From NCBI RefSeq assembly GCF_009688965.1, contig NZ_AP021875.1, forward strand, positions 1,116,001 through 1,180,000: 64,000 nt of DNA, read 5' to 3'. This stretch comes from Desulfosarcina widdelii (GTDB lineage: Bacteria > Desulfobacterota > Desulfobacteria > Desulfobacterales > Desulfosarcinaceae). Positions 16,580-26,819 of the stretch are shown piece after piece. The notes beneath the pieces are model-generated. The model had not been told where the DNA came from. It saw only the letters and a program-made list of their open reading frames with translations, and ran no database searches. Both the position numbers and the translations under genes were made by a program. Position 1 is the first letter of the stretch, and every line of letters starts with the position of its first letter.

Positions 16580-17593
16580 TCAGTTGCCTATCCTCGTGGC
16601 CCCTTCCGGCAGCGGCATCGCCTTGGCCCAGTCTTGTCCCTGCTCTTTTTGCTGCCGGGCGTATTGCCGGGCAGCCTGATCGTTGGAAAAGGCCCCAACG
16701 CAGACACGATACCAGGGAGCCGGGTCGCCTTCGATGGAAGCGCGACAGATATAGGCAGAATGGTTCCCTTGGGCCAGGGTGGTAGCCTTTTCACGGGCTG
16801 CCCCCTCTTTGCGGAAGGAGAACAGGTGAACGGTGTAGCGCAGATCCGTAACATGGTCAGGTGGGCTTTCGCTTGGCCCGGACTTTCGATCCGGTTTGGA
16901 GGGCTTTGGGGAAGAAGAATTGACCGCCACAGATGTTGTGGAACGGTTTGACGAATCCTGTTTTTCCCGGCTTTGGGCGGCCGCCTGATCGTAGGCGTTC
17001 AGTCGATTTTCAAAGGAAGTTTTGTCCCCGAAGACGGTTTCCCTTTTCAAGTGCTCGACGGCCATCTGCTGGACCCGGACAGCCGCTTCCATATTGCCCG
17101 CTTCGGCATAGGCCGCTGCAAGCGTATCCATGAAGTTGGCTTCGGGAAACCGCTGGACCACTTTTTCGGCCAACGCAACGGCCCGCGTGCCGTCCCGGTA
17201 GCGCGGGTCCGGACAGGTGGCCAGCATCCAGGCCAGTTGATTGGCGCCGACGGAATAATACGGGTTGATCTCCAGCGCCCGTGTGGCGTCGTCAATGGCC
17301 CGGTCGTAGGTTTTTTTATGATACCAGGCCACGGCCCGATTGCTCAGGGCCTCGTAGTCATGGGGGACGGTCTCTATGGTAATAGTGAAAGCCTTGATGG
17401 CTGCGTCGTACTCTCCAGCCTGGAGAGCGCGCAGGCCGGATTCGTAAGGGTTGTCCTGGGCCAGTGCGACCGGAGCGATAGCGACGCACAAAATGATAGA
17501 TAGGCATAGAATCCAGATCAAAGGGGTTCGGAAGGATTTTTCAGGTTCAGACCTTGAAAAAACGTTACCTATTTTTGAAGAAAAAAATTGCAT
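16580..17593 (-). CDS. Exported TPR protein with C-terminal SPOR domain
   Basis: Envelope protein of 337 residues. A hydrophobic export or anchor segment at about 24-45 (IWILCLSIILCVAIAPVALA) is followed by TPR units: YESGLRALQAGEYDAAIKAF, EALSNRAVAWYHKKTYDRAI, the NPYYSVGANQLAWMLATC segment and FMDTLAAAYAEAGNMEAAVR. A Ser/Pro-rich linker leads to a SPOR domain (about 260-325; YTVHLFSFRKEGAAREKATT). SPOR domains bind denuded peptidoglycan at division sites (family knowledge). It is transcribed against the FadL gene and is the second SPOR protein in this region. Confidence 0.82.
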   Translation of the reverse strand: MQFFSSKIGNVFSRSEPEKSFRTPLIWILCLSIILCVAIAPVALAQDNPYESGLRALQAGEYDAAIKAFTITIETVPHDYEALSNRAVAWYHKKTYDRAIDDATRALEINPYYSVGANQLAWMLATCPDPRYRDGTRAVALAEKVVQRFPEANFMDTLAAAYAEAGNMEAAVRVQQMAVEHLKRETVFGDKTSFENRLNAYDQAAAQSREKQDSSNRSTTSVAVNSSSPKPSKPDRKSGPSESPPDHVTDLRYTVHLFSFRKEGAAREKATTLAQGNHSAYICRASIEGDPAPWYRVCVGAFSNDQAARQYARQQKEQGQDWAKAMPLPEGATRIGN

Positions 17594-17604
17594 AAGGAAT
17601 TCTT

Positions 17605-17750
17605 GATAAAATCGTAAAAAGCCGGAATTCTCATTTTCTCGTCATTCCGACGCAAGCAGAATCCTTTAATTTCAATTGATTATGGATGCCGGATCAAGTC
17701 CGGCATGACGAACCTGAGACTTATTACGAGTTCATCGATTCTTGATAATA
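17605..17750 (+). repeat. MITE-like element, copy 3
   Basis: TCGTAAAAAGCCGG border, TTCTCGTCATTCCGACGCAA, a spacer, then GATGCCGGATCAAGTCCGGC followed by ATGACGAA, and a TTATTACGAGTTCATCGATT border. Same build as the copies at 21.3 and 28.1 kb. Confidence 0.8.
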
Positions 17751-17835
17751 TCAAGTTTCACAGCTATTTACCGATACCCTTTTAACCGCCAATGACCGAT
17801 ATTACAAGGTCCGAACCGCTGAAAGTCGCATTGCC

Positions 17836-18050
17836 GACGGACTCGTAAAAAGACCGAGATCAAGGCTTGCGGGCCGCGATAGCGAGCGTGAGCGAGCGAA
17901 CAGCAAATCGACATTCATCCTTACGGCGAACAGTTATGTTCCATCCTGAGAATACCGCAATCGCGGGTGCCGCAGGCAGCGGACTTTGGCGTACGCCGCA
18001 GTGACGAAGGATGAGCGTAACGCCGATATCGGCCTTTTTATGAGTCCGTC
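17836..18050. repeat. MITE-like element with 26-base imperfect terminal repeats
   Basis: A 215-base non-coding block bounded by GACGGACTCGTAAAAAGACC (from 17836) and its inverted counterpart GGCCTTTTTATGAGTCCGTC (to 18050). Over 26 bases the two ends differ at four positions. Inside are CGAGATCAAGGCTTGCGGGC and GAAGGATGAGCGTAACGCCG, which reappear in inverted orientation near 28.9-29.1 kb and partly near 19.0 and 59.0 kb. No transposase is inside, so it would be a non-autonomous element. Confidence 0.78.
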
Positions 18051-18115
18051 AATGCTCTTTGACATGCTGCCAGGGTAACCTCGCACACTGTACCTGCGAC
18101 AGGTTTTTCAATGCC

Positions 18116-18273
18116 TGAACGTAACGCCAAACCATAGGTAACTGTGGGACGGAAAGCCACGGGTCCAGGTTAGCTTATAGCTCACAGCTTATAGCTCATA
18201 GGAGAAGGTCACGACCTTCGACTATCGGCTACCAGCTACACCCTATAAACTTAATTTGGATAGCCGGGTCGCC
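18116..18273 (+). promoter_or_regulatory. GEMM-I riboswitch, tandem copy 1
   Basis: CGCCAAACCATAGGTAACTG followed by TGGGACGGAAAGCCACGGGT (18125-18164). P2 is CCATAG-GTAA-CTGTGG with a GNRA loop; the joining segment GACGGAAAGCCACGGGTCC is close to the class consensus. A long third arm of AGCTTATAGCTCACAGC / CTATCGGCTACCAGCTA type follows. The 3' segment TTGGATAGCCGGGTCGCCT (18256-18274) closes it and runs directly into the second copy. Confidence 0.82.
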
Positions 18274-18445
18274 TCCTGCGCCAAACCCCGGGTAACCGGG
18301 AGACGGAAAGCCACGGGTCCGAGTTAGCTCGTTGCACACGGCTCATCGCTCATAGGAAGGGATTTAATCCGATGCCTATCAGCTATGAGCGACACGCTAT
18401 GCGCTCAATTCGGACAGCCGGGCTACCTGCGATGAAATTCGCAGA
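18274..18445 (+). promoter_or_regulatory. GEMM-I riboswitch, tandem copy 2
   Basis: CCAAACCCCGGGTAACCGGG then AGACGGAAAGCCACGGGTCC (18281-18320). P2 is CCCGG-GTAA-CCGGG. The third arm pairs GGCTCATCGCTCATAGG-like bases with CCTATCAGCTATGAGCG; the 3' side is GGACAGCCGGGCTACCTGCG (18412-18431). Right after it CTGCGA and TCGCAG can form a hairpin that ends before the ribosome site AAAGGAG. The same TCGCAG could instead pair with CTGCG at the 5' edge of the aptamer, a possible switching helix controlling translation of the gene at 18457. Confidence 0.84.
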
Positions 18446-18456
18446 AAGGAGTTGTC

Positions 18457-18939
18457 ATGAAAAAAGGTAGTTTCCTGCTCATCGCATTGATGAGCGTAAT
18501 GTTGTGCGTGCCGGGTCCCGGGTTTGCGAAAATGACCGCCATGACCGAAAATGAGATGGGAGGGCTTACCGGCCAGGGAGGAATCGCGGTCCTGCCAGGA
18601 GATGTTATTCAATCCCTGAGCACGGTCGCACTGACCTCCGGTGGTTGGGCCGCTTCTGCCAACGCGCTTGGCTATGGCACCGCCGGTCTTTACCAGATGG
18701 CCGAGGCCGGATGCCTGCCTCTGGACACGCCCATTCAACTGGACATGGTCCTTACGGGCAAGGATGCCGAGCCGCTGGCCCTGCAAAGCCTTACACTGGC
18801 TGCGGGTGCTATTGGATTGGTGAATCCCATGATGATCGGTATGATGGGGTTGGGGTCGATTCCCGGAGCCTTCGATGTGTCCATGGGCGATGTCTCCGTG
18901 GAGATGTCCGGCACGATCGAGTTTTCTTTGCATCCTTGA
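18457..18939 (+). CDS. Exported protein with GQGG leader-like motif (4)
   Basis: Secreted protein of 160 residues under two tandem riboswitches. The signal peptide (about 1-24) ends FA-K, followed by MTAMTENEMGGLTGQGG (26-42), the form closest to a true double-glycine leader, and then IAVLPGDVIQSLSTVALTSGG. The mature part is hydrophobic with many Met, Gly, Leu and Ala residues (PMMIGMMGLGSIPGAF) and ends in a strand-like VSMGDVSVEMSGTIEFSL. A product of about 118 residues would follow cleavage after GG. Ribosome site AAAGGAG, spacing 6. The family matches the genes at 5644-8635, 10 kb away, by motif. Function unknown. Confidence 0.82.
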   Translation: MKKGSFLLIALMSVMLCVPGPGFAKMTAMTENEMGGLTGQGGIAVLPGDVIQSLSTVALTSGGWAASANALGYGTAGLYQMAEAGCLPLDTPIQLDMVLTGKDAEPLALQSLTLAAGAIGLVNPMMIGMMGLGSIPGAFDVSMGDVSVEMSGTIEFSLHP

Positions 18940-19007
18940 AACCGTTCGGGCAAATGGAAGAATCTGTGCCCTGGCAGCATGACCCATTTCAATCAGAAAC
19001 GGCTATT

Positions 19008-19150
19008 TTGCCCGATATCGGCGTTATGCTCAACATTTGATCCTCGGAATATCGACCATATGCACCTCAAGGGCATTTCCTTCGGGCACCTGTGGTCAAA
19101 TGTTTTGCAAGCCTTGATCTCGAACAAAATCCCTCGTTTCTGAGAAACCA
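19008..19150. repeat. MITE-like element, second copy of the 17.8 kb family
   Basis: Begins GCCCGATATCGGCGTTATGC and ends GCAAGCCTTGATCTCGAACA (19109-19128), the two end segments of the 17836-18050 element in inverted order, with a different and shorter interior that contains GGGCATTTCC/TTCGGGCACC. The gap 18940-19435 holds only this and the next repeat. Confidence 0.65.
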
Positions 19151-19154
19151 AGGA

Positions 19155-19435
19155 AAAAGCGGGGCTTCGCTCGAGACGCAGAGAGTGAAAGCTTTTCGTC
19201 TTTCAGGCGAAAGAGAAACCTCTGCGTCCTTAGCGCCTCTGCGGTGAAAAATAAACTGTTTAAGTACACAAGGGTTTTACAGAACGCGGATTAACATGGA
19301 TAAATCATTACGCCAGCCAGCGGCTGAAAACCAACCAACCCATTCAACCAAACAAACCAATCAACGAATTAAACGATCTGACCTCTTTGCGCCCTCCGCG
19401 TCTCTGCGGTGATATCACTCATCCCAAATCTCAAA
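19155..19435 (-). repeat. Mosaic intergenic repeats before rlmD-like gene end
   Basis: CGCAGAG hairpin unit (19160-19250; GGGCTTCGCTCGAGACGCAG), then the CGGATTAACATGGATAAATC variant of the ATCCGCGTT module, a CAGCCAGCGGCTGAAAACCA palindrome, CCAACC runs and a second CTCCGCGTCTCTGCGGTGAT at 19394-19413. Confidence 0.75.
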
Positions 19436-20824
19436 TCATGTCTTTCGCACCAACCTGGCCACCGATTCAATATGAAAGGTGTGGGGAAACATGTCCACCG
19501 GCTGGACCTCCTCCAAGGTATAATCCGCTTTCAGTTCCAGCATGTCCCTGGCCATGGTGGCCGGGTTGCAGGATACGTAGACGATCTTTTCCGGACCCAT
19601 CCGGCAGACCTGTTTGAGGACGTCCTTGTGCATGCCGGCCCGCGGCGGGTCGATCACCAGCAGGTCAGGTGTCGTCTCGATGTTTTCCAGGGTGTCCTTG
19701 ATGTCTCCGAGGATGAACGAGCAGTTGTCGATGCCGTTTGAAAGGCAGTTCTTGCGGGCGTCGGCCACGGCGCTTTCCACCAGTTCCAGGCCGATCACCC
19801 TGCGGGCCTTAGCCGCCAGCCAGATGGCAATGGTGCCTGTGCCGCAGTACAGATCCACTACGGTTTCGTCGCCTCTCAGATCGGCATAGCGCCCCACCGT
19901 TTCATACAACCTGCCGGCCCCGCGCGTATTGGTTTGGAAAAACGAATTGGCTGAAATCTCGAATTCGAAATCGCCGATGCGGTCCGTCAGCACCGGCTCG
20001 CCGGCCAAATGGATTTCCCGTTCGCCGATGGCCACGCCCGAGCGCCTGGCGGTGATGTTGTTGACCACACAGACCACCTCGGTAAATTGATCCATGAGTA
20101 GGTCAGCCAGCGGTTGAACCGCATCGCGATCCTCGCTGGCCGTGACGATATTGACCATCCACCGGTCCCGGTCCACCGAGTGCCGCAGCATGAGAAAGCG
20201 CCAGAATCCTTCGTGGGACCGCAGCCCGTATACAGGGCGGTCGGATTGCCGCATATACCGCCTTACCGATTCCAGGATGCGGTTGCCCGTATCCGGCTGC
20301 AGCAGACAGGCATCGGTGTCCAGCACCTTGTGAAAGGTGCCCGGCACATGCAGGCCCAGCGCAAAGCCGATATCGGCATCGGTACCCAGTTCGTGGGGCA
20401 TCAGCCAGCGGCGGTCCGAACAGGAAAACTCCATCTTGTTGCGGTAGCCGAACACCCGTTCCGACGGCAAAGTGGGATGCACCCGGACGCCTTCCATCAT
20501 GGCGATATGCTCCAGGGATTCGCTGACGTGACGGCGCTTGAATTCAAGCTGGTGGGGGTAGTCGATGAACTGCCACTTGCAGCCGCCGCAATATCCGCTG
20601 TAGGGACACGGTGCGTCCACACGCATGGGAGACGGACGCAGCAATTCCTGAACCACGGCCTCGGCGTAATTGCGTTTTTTGCGGACGATGCGGGCGGCAA
20701 GGCGGTCGCCGGTCACGGTTTGATCGATGAACACCGCAAAGCCGTCGATCTTGGCCAACCCCTTGCCGCCGAAGGCCACGTCAATGACATCGCACTCCAC
20801 GATCTGTTTTTTCTTAACGGTCAT
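19436..20824 (-). CDS. rlmD: TrmA/RlmD-family 23S rRNA (uracil-5-)-methyltransferase
   Basis: SAM-dependent RNA m5U methyltransferase, 462 residues. A TRAM domain lies at about 1-60 (ECDVIDVAFGGKGLAKIDGF). An iron-sulfur cluster motif follows (CPYSGYCGGCKWQ, about 74-86, with a further Cys in DACLLQ). The Rossmann SAM site is VVDLYCGTGTIAIWLA (about 320-335). The substrate motif is LLVIDPPRAGMH and the catalytic loop is VSCNPATMARD with its nucleophilic Cys. RlmD modifies U1939 of 23S rRNA; RlmCD-type dual enzymes look alike, so the exact site is inferred. Ribosome site AAAGGA before ATG. Repeats flank it on both sides. Confidence 0.9.
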   Translation of the reverse strand: MTVKKKQIVECDVIDVAFGGKGLAKIDGFAVFIDQTVTGDRLAARIVRKKRNYAEAVVQELLRPSPMRVDAPCPYSGYCGGCKWQFIDYPHQLEFKRRHVSESLEHIAMMEGVRVHPTLPSERVFGYRNKMEFSCSDRRWLMPHELGTDADIGFALGLHVPGTFHKVLDTDACLLQPDTGNRILESVRRYMRQSDRPVYGLRSHEGFWRFLMLRHSVDRDRWMVNIVTASEDRDAVQPLADLLMDQFTEVVCVVNNITARRSGVAIGEREIHLAGEPVLTDRIGDFEFEISANSFFQTNTRGAGRLYETVGRYADLRGDETVVDLYCGTGTIAIWLAAKARRVIGLELVESAVADARKNCLSNGIDNCSFILGDIKDTLENIETTPDLLVIDPPRAGMHKDVLKQVCRMGPEKIVYVSCNPATMARDMLELKADYTLEEVQPVDMFPHTFHIESVARLVRKT

Positions 20825-20837
20825 TCTAATCCTTTCA

Positions 20838-21090
20838 AATATTACCGCCCGCTGCGCTCGAGACGCAGAGATCGCAGAGAGTTAAGCGCTTTTCGCCTTT
20901 CAGGCGAAATAAAAACCTCTTCATCTTCTACACTTCAATGGTGATTTCAAATATCCCACATCTCACTGCGCAAATCTCAGATCTCAAAGCCCACATCCCG
21001 GGTTTCGAACCAATCAACTAATTAAACCAATCAACAAATCAAACGATTTGATCTCTCTGCGTCCCCTTCACCTCTGCGGTGAAACCATTT
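20838..21090 (-). repeat. Mosaic intergenic repeats upstream of rlmD-like gene
   Basis: CGCAGAG hairpin unit (CCGCCCGCTGCGCTCGAGAC, from about 20845), then ATCCCACATCTCACTGCGCA-like, CAACTAATTAAACCAATCAA and CTCTGCGTCCCCTTCACCTC modules to 21085. From 21091 to 21334 there is no gene and no repeat that I recognise. Confidence 0.75.
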
Positions 21091-21334
21091 TGGAACCGTC
21101 AATGGGCCATGACCACACGTTTGTCAAGCGCCAATGCGTCCCCAGGGAAAAGATTGCCTGCGGACGGCTTTGAAGCCGCCTGAACCGGAAAATTCCGTTT
21201 TTTTGCTTGCCCTGTGGTTCGATTTCCTTTAATTTATGGGGATTGCACGGTTTGGCAAACGATCCCCCGTTGCCGGGTGTGATGCTCACAATTTTCCATT
21301 CGGAGAACGACGTACGATTTCATCCATTTTTAAT

Positions 21335-21475
21335 GGTTTCGCAAAAATACGGAAATAGCATGTTGGTGTCATTCCGGCGTATGCCGGAATCCAGTCATTT
21401 CAATTTGTTCTGGATGCCGGATCAAGTCCGGCATGACGAGTCTGGAACTTTTTTCGATACTGTCATTTTTAACTG
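21335..21475 (+). repeat. MITE-like element, copy 4
   Basis: GTCATTCCGGCGTATGCCGG (21368-21387) followed by AATCCAG, then GATGCCGGATCAAGTCCGGC (21414-21433) followed by ATGACGA, with a TTTTTTCGATACTGTCATTT border. It ends about 20 bases before acnA and lies in its leader. Confidence 0.82.
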
Positions 21476-21497
21476 CCAATAAAAAAAAGGACCCGCC

Positions 21498-24242
<2,745 letters not shown>

Positions 24243-24246
24243 AAGG

Positions 24247-24858
24247 TTACAGCAGGCCGGCTTTTTTCTTGACCATCAGCAGTCCCGGACTCAGGTTCAG
24301 GTGCATGAGGCTGGATCGATAGCCCATGTCGAGAAAAACCTTTTCCAGACCATCGAAGAGCACCGGTTGGTCGGGCCATTTGAAGGATTTCTCCTGCCGG
24401 CGCAGTTCCTGCCACTGCATTTTGGCCCGGGGATCAGCTTCAAACACCGTCTCCATGGCCCGGTCGCAAAGAAACATGGCGCACACCACCGGCCGCACGG
24501 CCCAGATGCATCCATCTTCGGTTAGATAGACGCAGCGGTGTCCGTTGTTGGCCTGCTGCAAAACCGCCTCCATGCGGTCCAGTTGTCCGGGGGTGGCGTG
24601 CAGCGCGTTGACCACGGCATCGGCAAAAAAGGTGATGATGCCGTCTTTGGAGCAACAGGCGCTGGTCCGACTCTGGTAGCAAAGACGGGTGCAGACGTCG
24701 CTGAAATGGCGTTGCAGAAAATCGTCTACCGCCTGCCTGAAACGGTCATAAGGGCCGATTTCATTTTTCAACGCGCTGCGCTCGGACGCATCCATGCGCG
24801 CCAATCCCTGGCGGACGATACGTAGTGTTTCGAGTTGTTCCTGCTGGTAATCGTTCAT
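24247..24858 (-). CDS. YkgJ-like cysteine-cluster protein
   Basis: Protein of 203 residues with a cysteine pattern of the YkgJ/UPF0153 metal-binding family: CTRLCYQSRTSACCSKDG (about 56-73), GHRCVYLTEDGCIWAVRPVVCAMFLC (about 112-137). These cysteines probably hold zinc or an iron-sulfur centre; the biological role of the family is not established. The N-terminal 50 residues are helical. It is transcribed toward acnA with the stops nearly touching. The start at 24858 has no strong ribosome site. Confidence 0.7.
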   Translation of the reverse strand: MNDYQQEQLETLRIVRQGLARMDASERSALKNEIGPYDRFRQAVDDFLQRHFSDVCTRLCYQSRTSACCSKDGIITFFADAVVNALHATPGQLDRMEAVLQQANNGHRCVYLTEDGCIWAVRPVVCAMFLCDRAMETVFEADPRAKMQWQELRRQEKSFKWPDQPVLFDGLEKVFLDMGYRSSLMHLNLSPGLLMVKKKAGLL

Positions 24859-24861
24859 ATT

Positions 24862-24925
24862 TCACCAACCAAACCAACTAACCGCTTTTATCTCTGCCTA
24901 CTCAGCGCCTCTACTGTGAATAAAG
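24862..24925 (-). repeat. Last mosaic repeat fragment
   Basis: CACCAACCAAACCAACTAAC followed by CTCTGCCTACTCAGCGCCTC and TACTGTGAATAAAG: a decayed TTGGTT plus CGCAGAG unit. It is the rightmost member of the mosaic family in this window. Confidence 0.65.
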
Positions 24926-25192
24926 ATACCGATTCTCTGGCACGAATTCACGGATTTGTATACCATAGATCGACCCCGCAAAAAAGAAGTCCGCCGAGGT
25001 CTATTTTTTCTTGACCCTGTTCCCCATATTTCGGATAAATGTGAATCCAATTCGACACGATCCTTTACCGATTCGATGACTGCGAGAAACGGAACTGGAC
25101 GCGATGGAAAAGGAGGAGCCGAGCTTTTCCATTGGAAGCCAGAACCGTTGCCGACCGTAGATGCTGCCTCAACCATACAGGAACTTAGCGCC

Positions 25193-26560
25193 ATGCCAGA
25201 CGACAACGGCCCCACCGGTCATCCCATGAATGAAATCGCCCGACGGTTCACGGCCGCTGACCAGTCTGGCCGGAGTCGGCCGGAACCGGAACCCAGCGAT
25301 CCCCCCGCGCCCGTTTCGTCCAATGATGATGCGGCCATGCAGGCCCATTATCCGCCGACCATTCCTGGAGCCCTGCCGCCCTTGTCCCTGATGCCGGATC
25401 AAATCGAAGCGCCGGCTTTCTTCGTGGACCGAGACCTTTCCGTCCGTTGGATGGCCGCTAACGGCAAGGACCGTTTTTCCAGTGCCCTGGCCCGAACCTT
25501 GGCGCCTTCCGCCGACGATAATATCTTCAATCTGTTGCTCCAACCTGAAATCAAGGAATCCCTTTCGGACTGGCAGGCTTTTTTTTCGTTTGTCTACACC
25601 AGCTTGCGTCGCTCCACCGCCCGGGAAACGTTCGACCGACAAACGGATTTTATCGCCAGAGAAGATCGGCCCGGTGCTGACGGCGGCCGGGTTTTGGAAT
25701 CGCACGTCCATCGGTTTCAAGTGGACAGCACGCTTGTAGGGGAAAAAAACAGGCAGCGGCAATCGGCCCTTCGCGCTTTCTGCCTGCAATTCACCGAAGG
25801 CACCCTTTTTCTATTGCGCGGCGATCCATGGTCCAGGTCCGAACCCGAAGACAAAACGACCGACAGGCCTGACGTTTTCATCGAGCCTGCCGACCGCAAG
25901 GAGACCATCTGTGTCCTGTCGGCAAGGCTGAACGACTCTCACCGCATCGCCGACACCATGCTTGCCGACGTGTTCTTCAAAATGATGAACCAGGTCTGGG
26001 AGGCAACCGACGATGCGGTGGCCGATCTTGGAGGCGTTCGGGTCGGATGCAACGGCGCCCAGATCAGGTACCTGTTCAAGTGTCATGCCGGCAGAAATCC
26101 CATATTCAGCGCCATCAGCTGTGCCACCCGTATGAATGAACGGATGCGGCGGCTGCAGGAAAAAATAGCGGCCCGAATGGGATGGGCCGAGGAACTGTGC
26201 ATGAATATGGGCATCTGTCACGGCGAAACCGACACACAGGTATCGGGCACGGACGACTGCATGGAATTCATGATTCCCGGCGGGGCCTTGGATCAGTCCT
26301 CCCATCTGTCGGCTCTCGCCGGCAAGGGAGAGATCTGGATTACGAAACACGCCGTCGTCCAACTGCCCAAGAAACTGGTGGATCGGGTGGTGCTGGGCAT
26401 CGACCGTCAGGGGGAATTTTTGCGCAACTTTTTTACGCGAATCGCTGACCTGCCGCCCCGGCAGGTTCCCGATCGGACAGCAACGGAAATGGGAACTCTG
26501 GCCGTCGCCCGTATCCTCAACATCCAGACCCCGGCACCGCTGGAGACCAAAAAGGATTAG
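25193..26560 (+). CDS. PAS/MmyB-like sensor with degenerate class III cyclase domain
   Basis: About 455 residues from the ATG at 25193 (AGGA 13 bases upstream); the frame opens earlier at a TTG at 24956, but that stretch looks non-coding. Residues about 55-130 (APAFFVDRDLSVRWMAANGK, then NIFNLLLQPE) match the PAS-like ligand domain of MmyB-type regulators. Residues about 235-420 follow the adenylate/guanylate cyclase fold: ADTMLADVFFKMMNQVWEAT, GGVRVGCNGAQIRYLFKC, LCMNMGICHGETDTQVSG and LSALAGKGEIWITK. The metal-binding aspartates (FADIxGF, GD) are replaced (LSARLND, CNG), so catalysis is doubtful; a sensor or pseudo-enzyme is more likely. A small gene follows 2 bases on. Confidence 0.72.
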   Translation: MPDDNGPTGHPMNEIARRFTAADQSGRSRPEPEPSDPPAPVSSNDDAAMQAHYPPTIPGALPPLSLMPDQIEAPAFFVDRDLSVRWMAANGKDRFSSALARTLAPSADDNIFNLLLQPEIKESLSDWQAFFSFVYTSLRRSTARETFDRQTDFIAREDRPGADGGRVLESHVHRFQVDSTLVGEKNRQRQSALRAFCLQFTEGTLFLLRGDPWSRSEPEDKTTDRPDVFIEPADRKETICVLSARLNDSHRIADTMLADVFFKMMNQVWEATDDAVADLGGVRVGCNGAQIRYLFKCHAGRNPIFSAISCATRMNERMRRLQEKIAARMGWAEELCMNMGICHGETDTQVSGTDDCMEFMIPGGALDQSSHLSALAGKGEIWITKHAVVQLPKKLVDRVVLGIDRQGEFLRNFFTRIADLPPRQVPDRTATEMGTLAVARILNIQTPAPLETKKD

Positions 26561-26562
26561 CC

Positions 26563-26778
26563 ATGTCGGAAAACAGCCCACTTGTTCGGGTGCATGTCAA
26601 TATTGAACTTTCTGCAGCAGCGCTTCAGGCCGTTGTCGCCAACACCAAAAAAAAGGCCGGCACGGACGATAAGGGCCACTACCGGTTGGATACGGCCGAT
26701 GCGCTTTCGGAACTGATTTCCCGGTTTCTTCAGGAAAAAGACTTCGATGCTTTTTCTAAGGATGAAAACAATTATTAG
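26563..26778 (+). CDS. Small hypothetical protein, 71 aa
   Basis: Follows the cyclase-like gene with two bases between, so it is surely co-transcribed and probably coupled. Soluble, with one helix-rich core (IELSAAALQAVVANTKKKAG) and an acidic C-terminus (KDFDAFSKDENNY). I recognise no family. It may be a partner of the preceding protein. The ribosome site would lie inside the upstream coding end (AAAAAGGATTAGCC; AAGGA). Confidence 0.65.
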   Translation: MSENSPLVRVHVNIELSAAALQAVVANTKKKAGTDDKGHYRLDTADALSELISRFLQEKDFDAFSKDENNY

Positions 26779-26819
26779 TAAAATCGTGAAGTTCGTTTTC
26801 GGGACGGCTTCGTAAATTA

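Noticed and set aside
17836-18050. The 17.8 kb block as a small RNA gene or tRNA
   Set aside because: It has terminal inverted repeats and related copies elsewhere, which fits a mobile element; no cloverleaf or CCA end is visible.
24956-25192. Longer N-terminus of the PAS/cyclase-like protein from the TTG at 24956
   Set aside because: The added residues are basic and low in family similarity, the start is TTG without a ribosome site, and the following ATG at 25193 gives a protein that begins shortly before the recognised domain.
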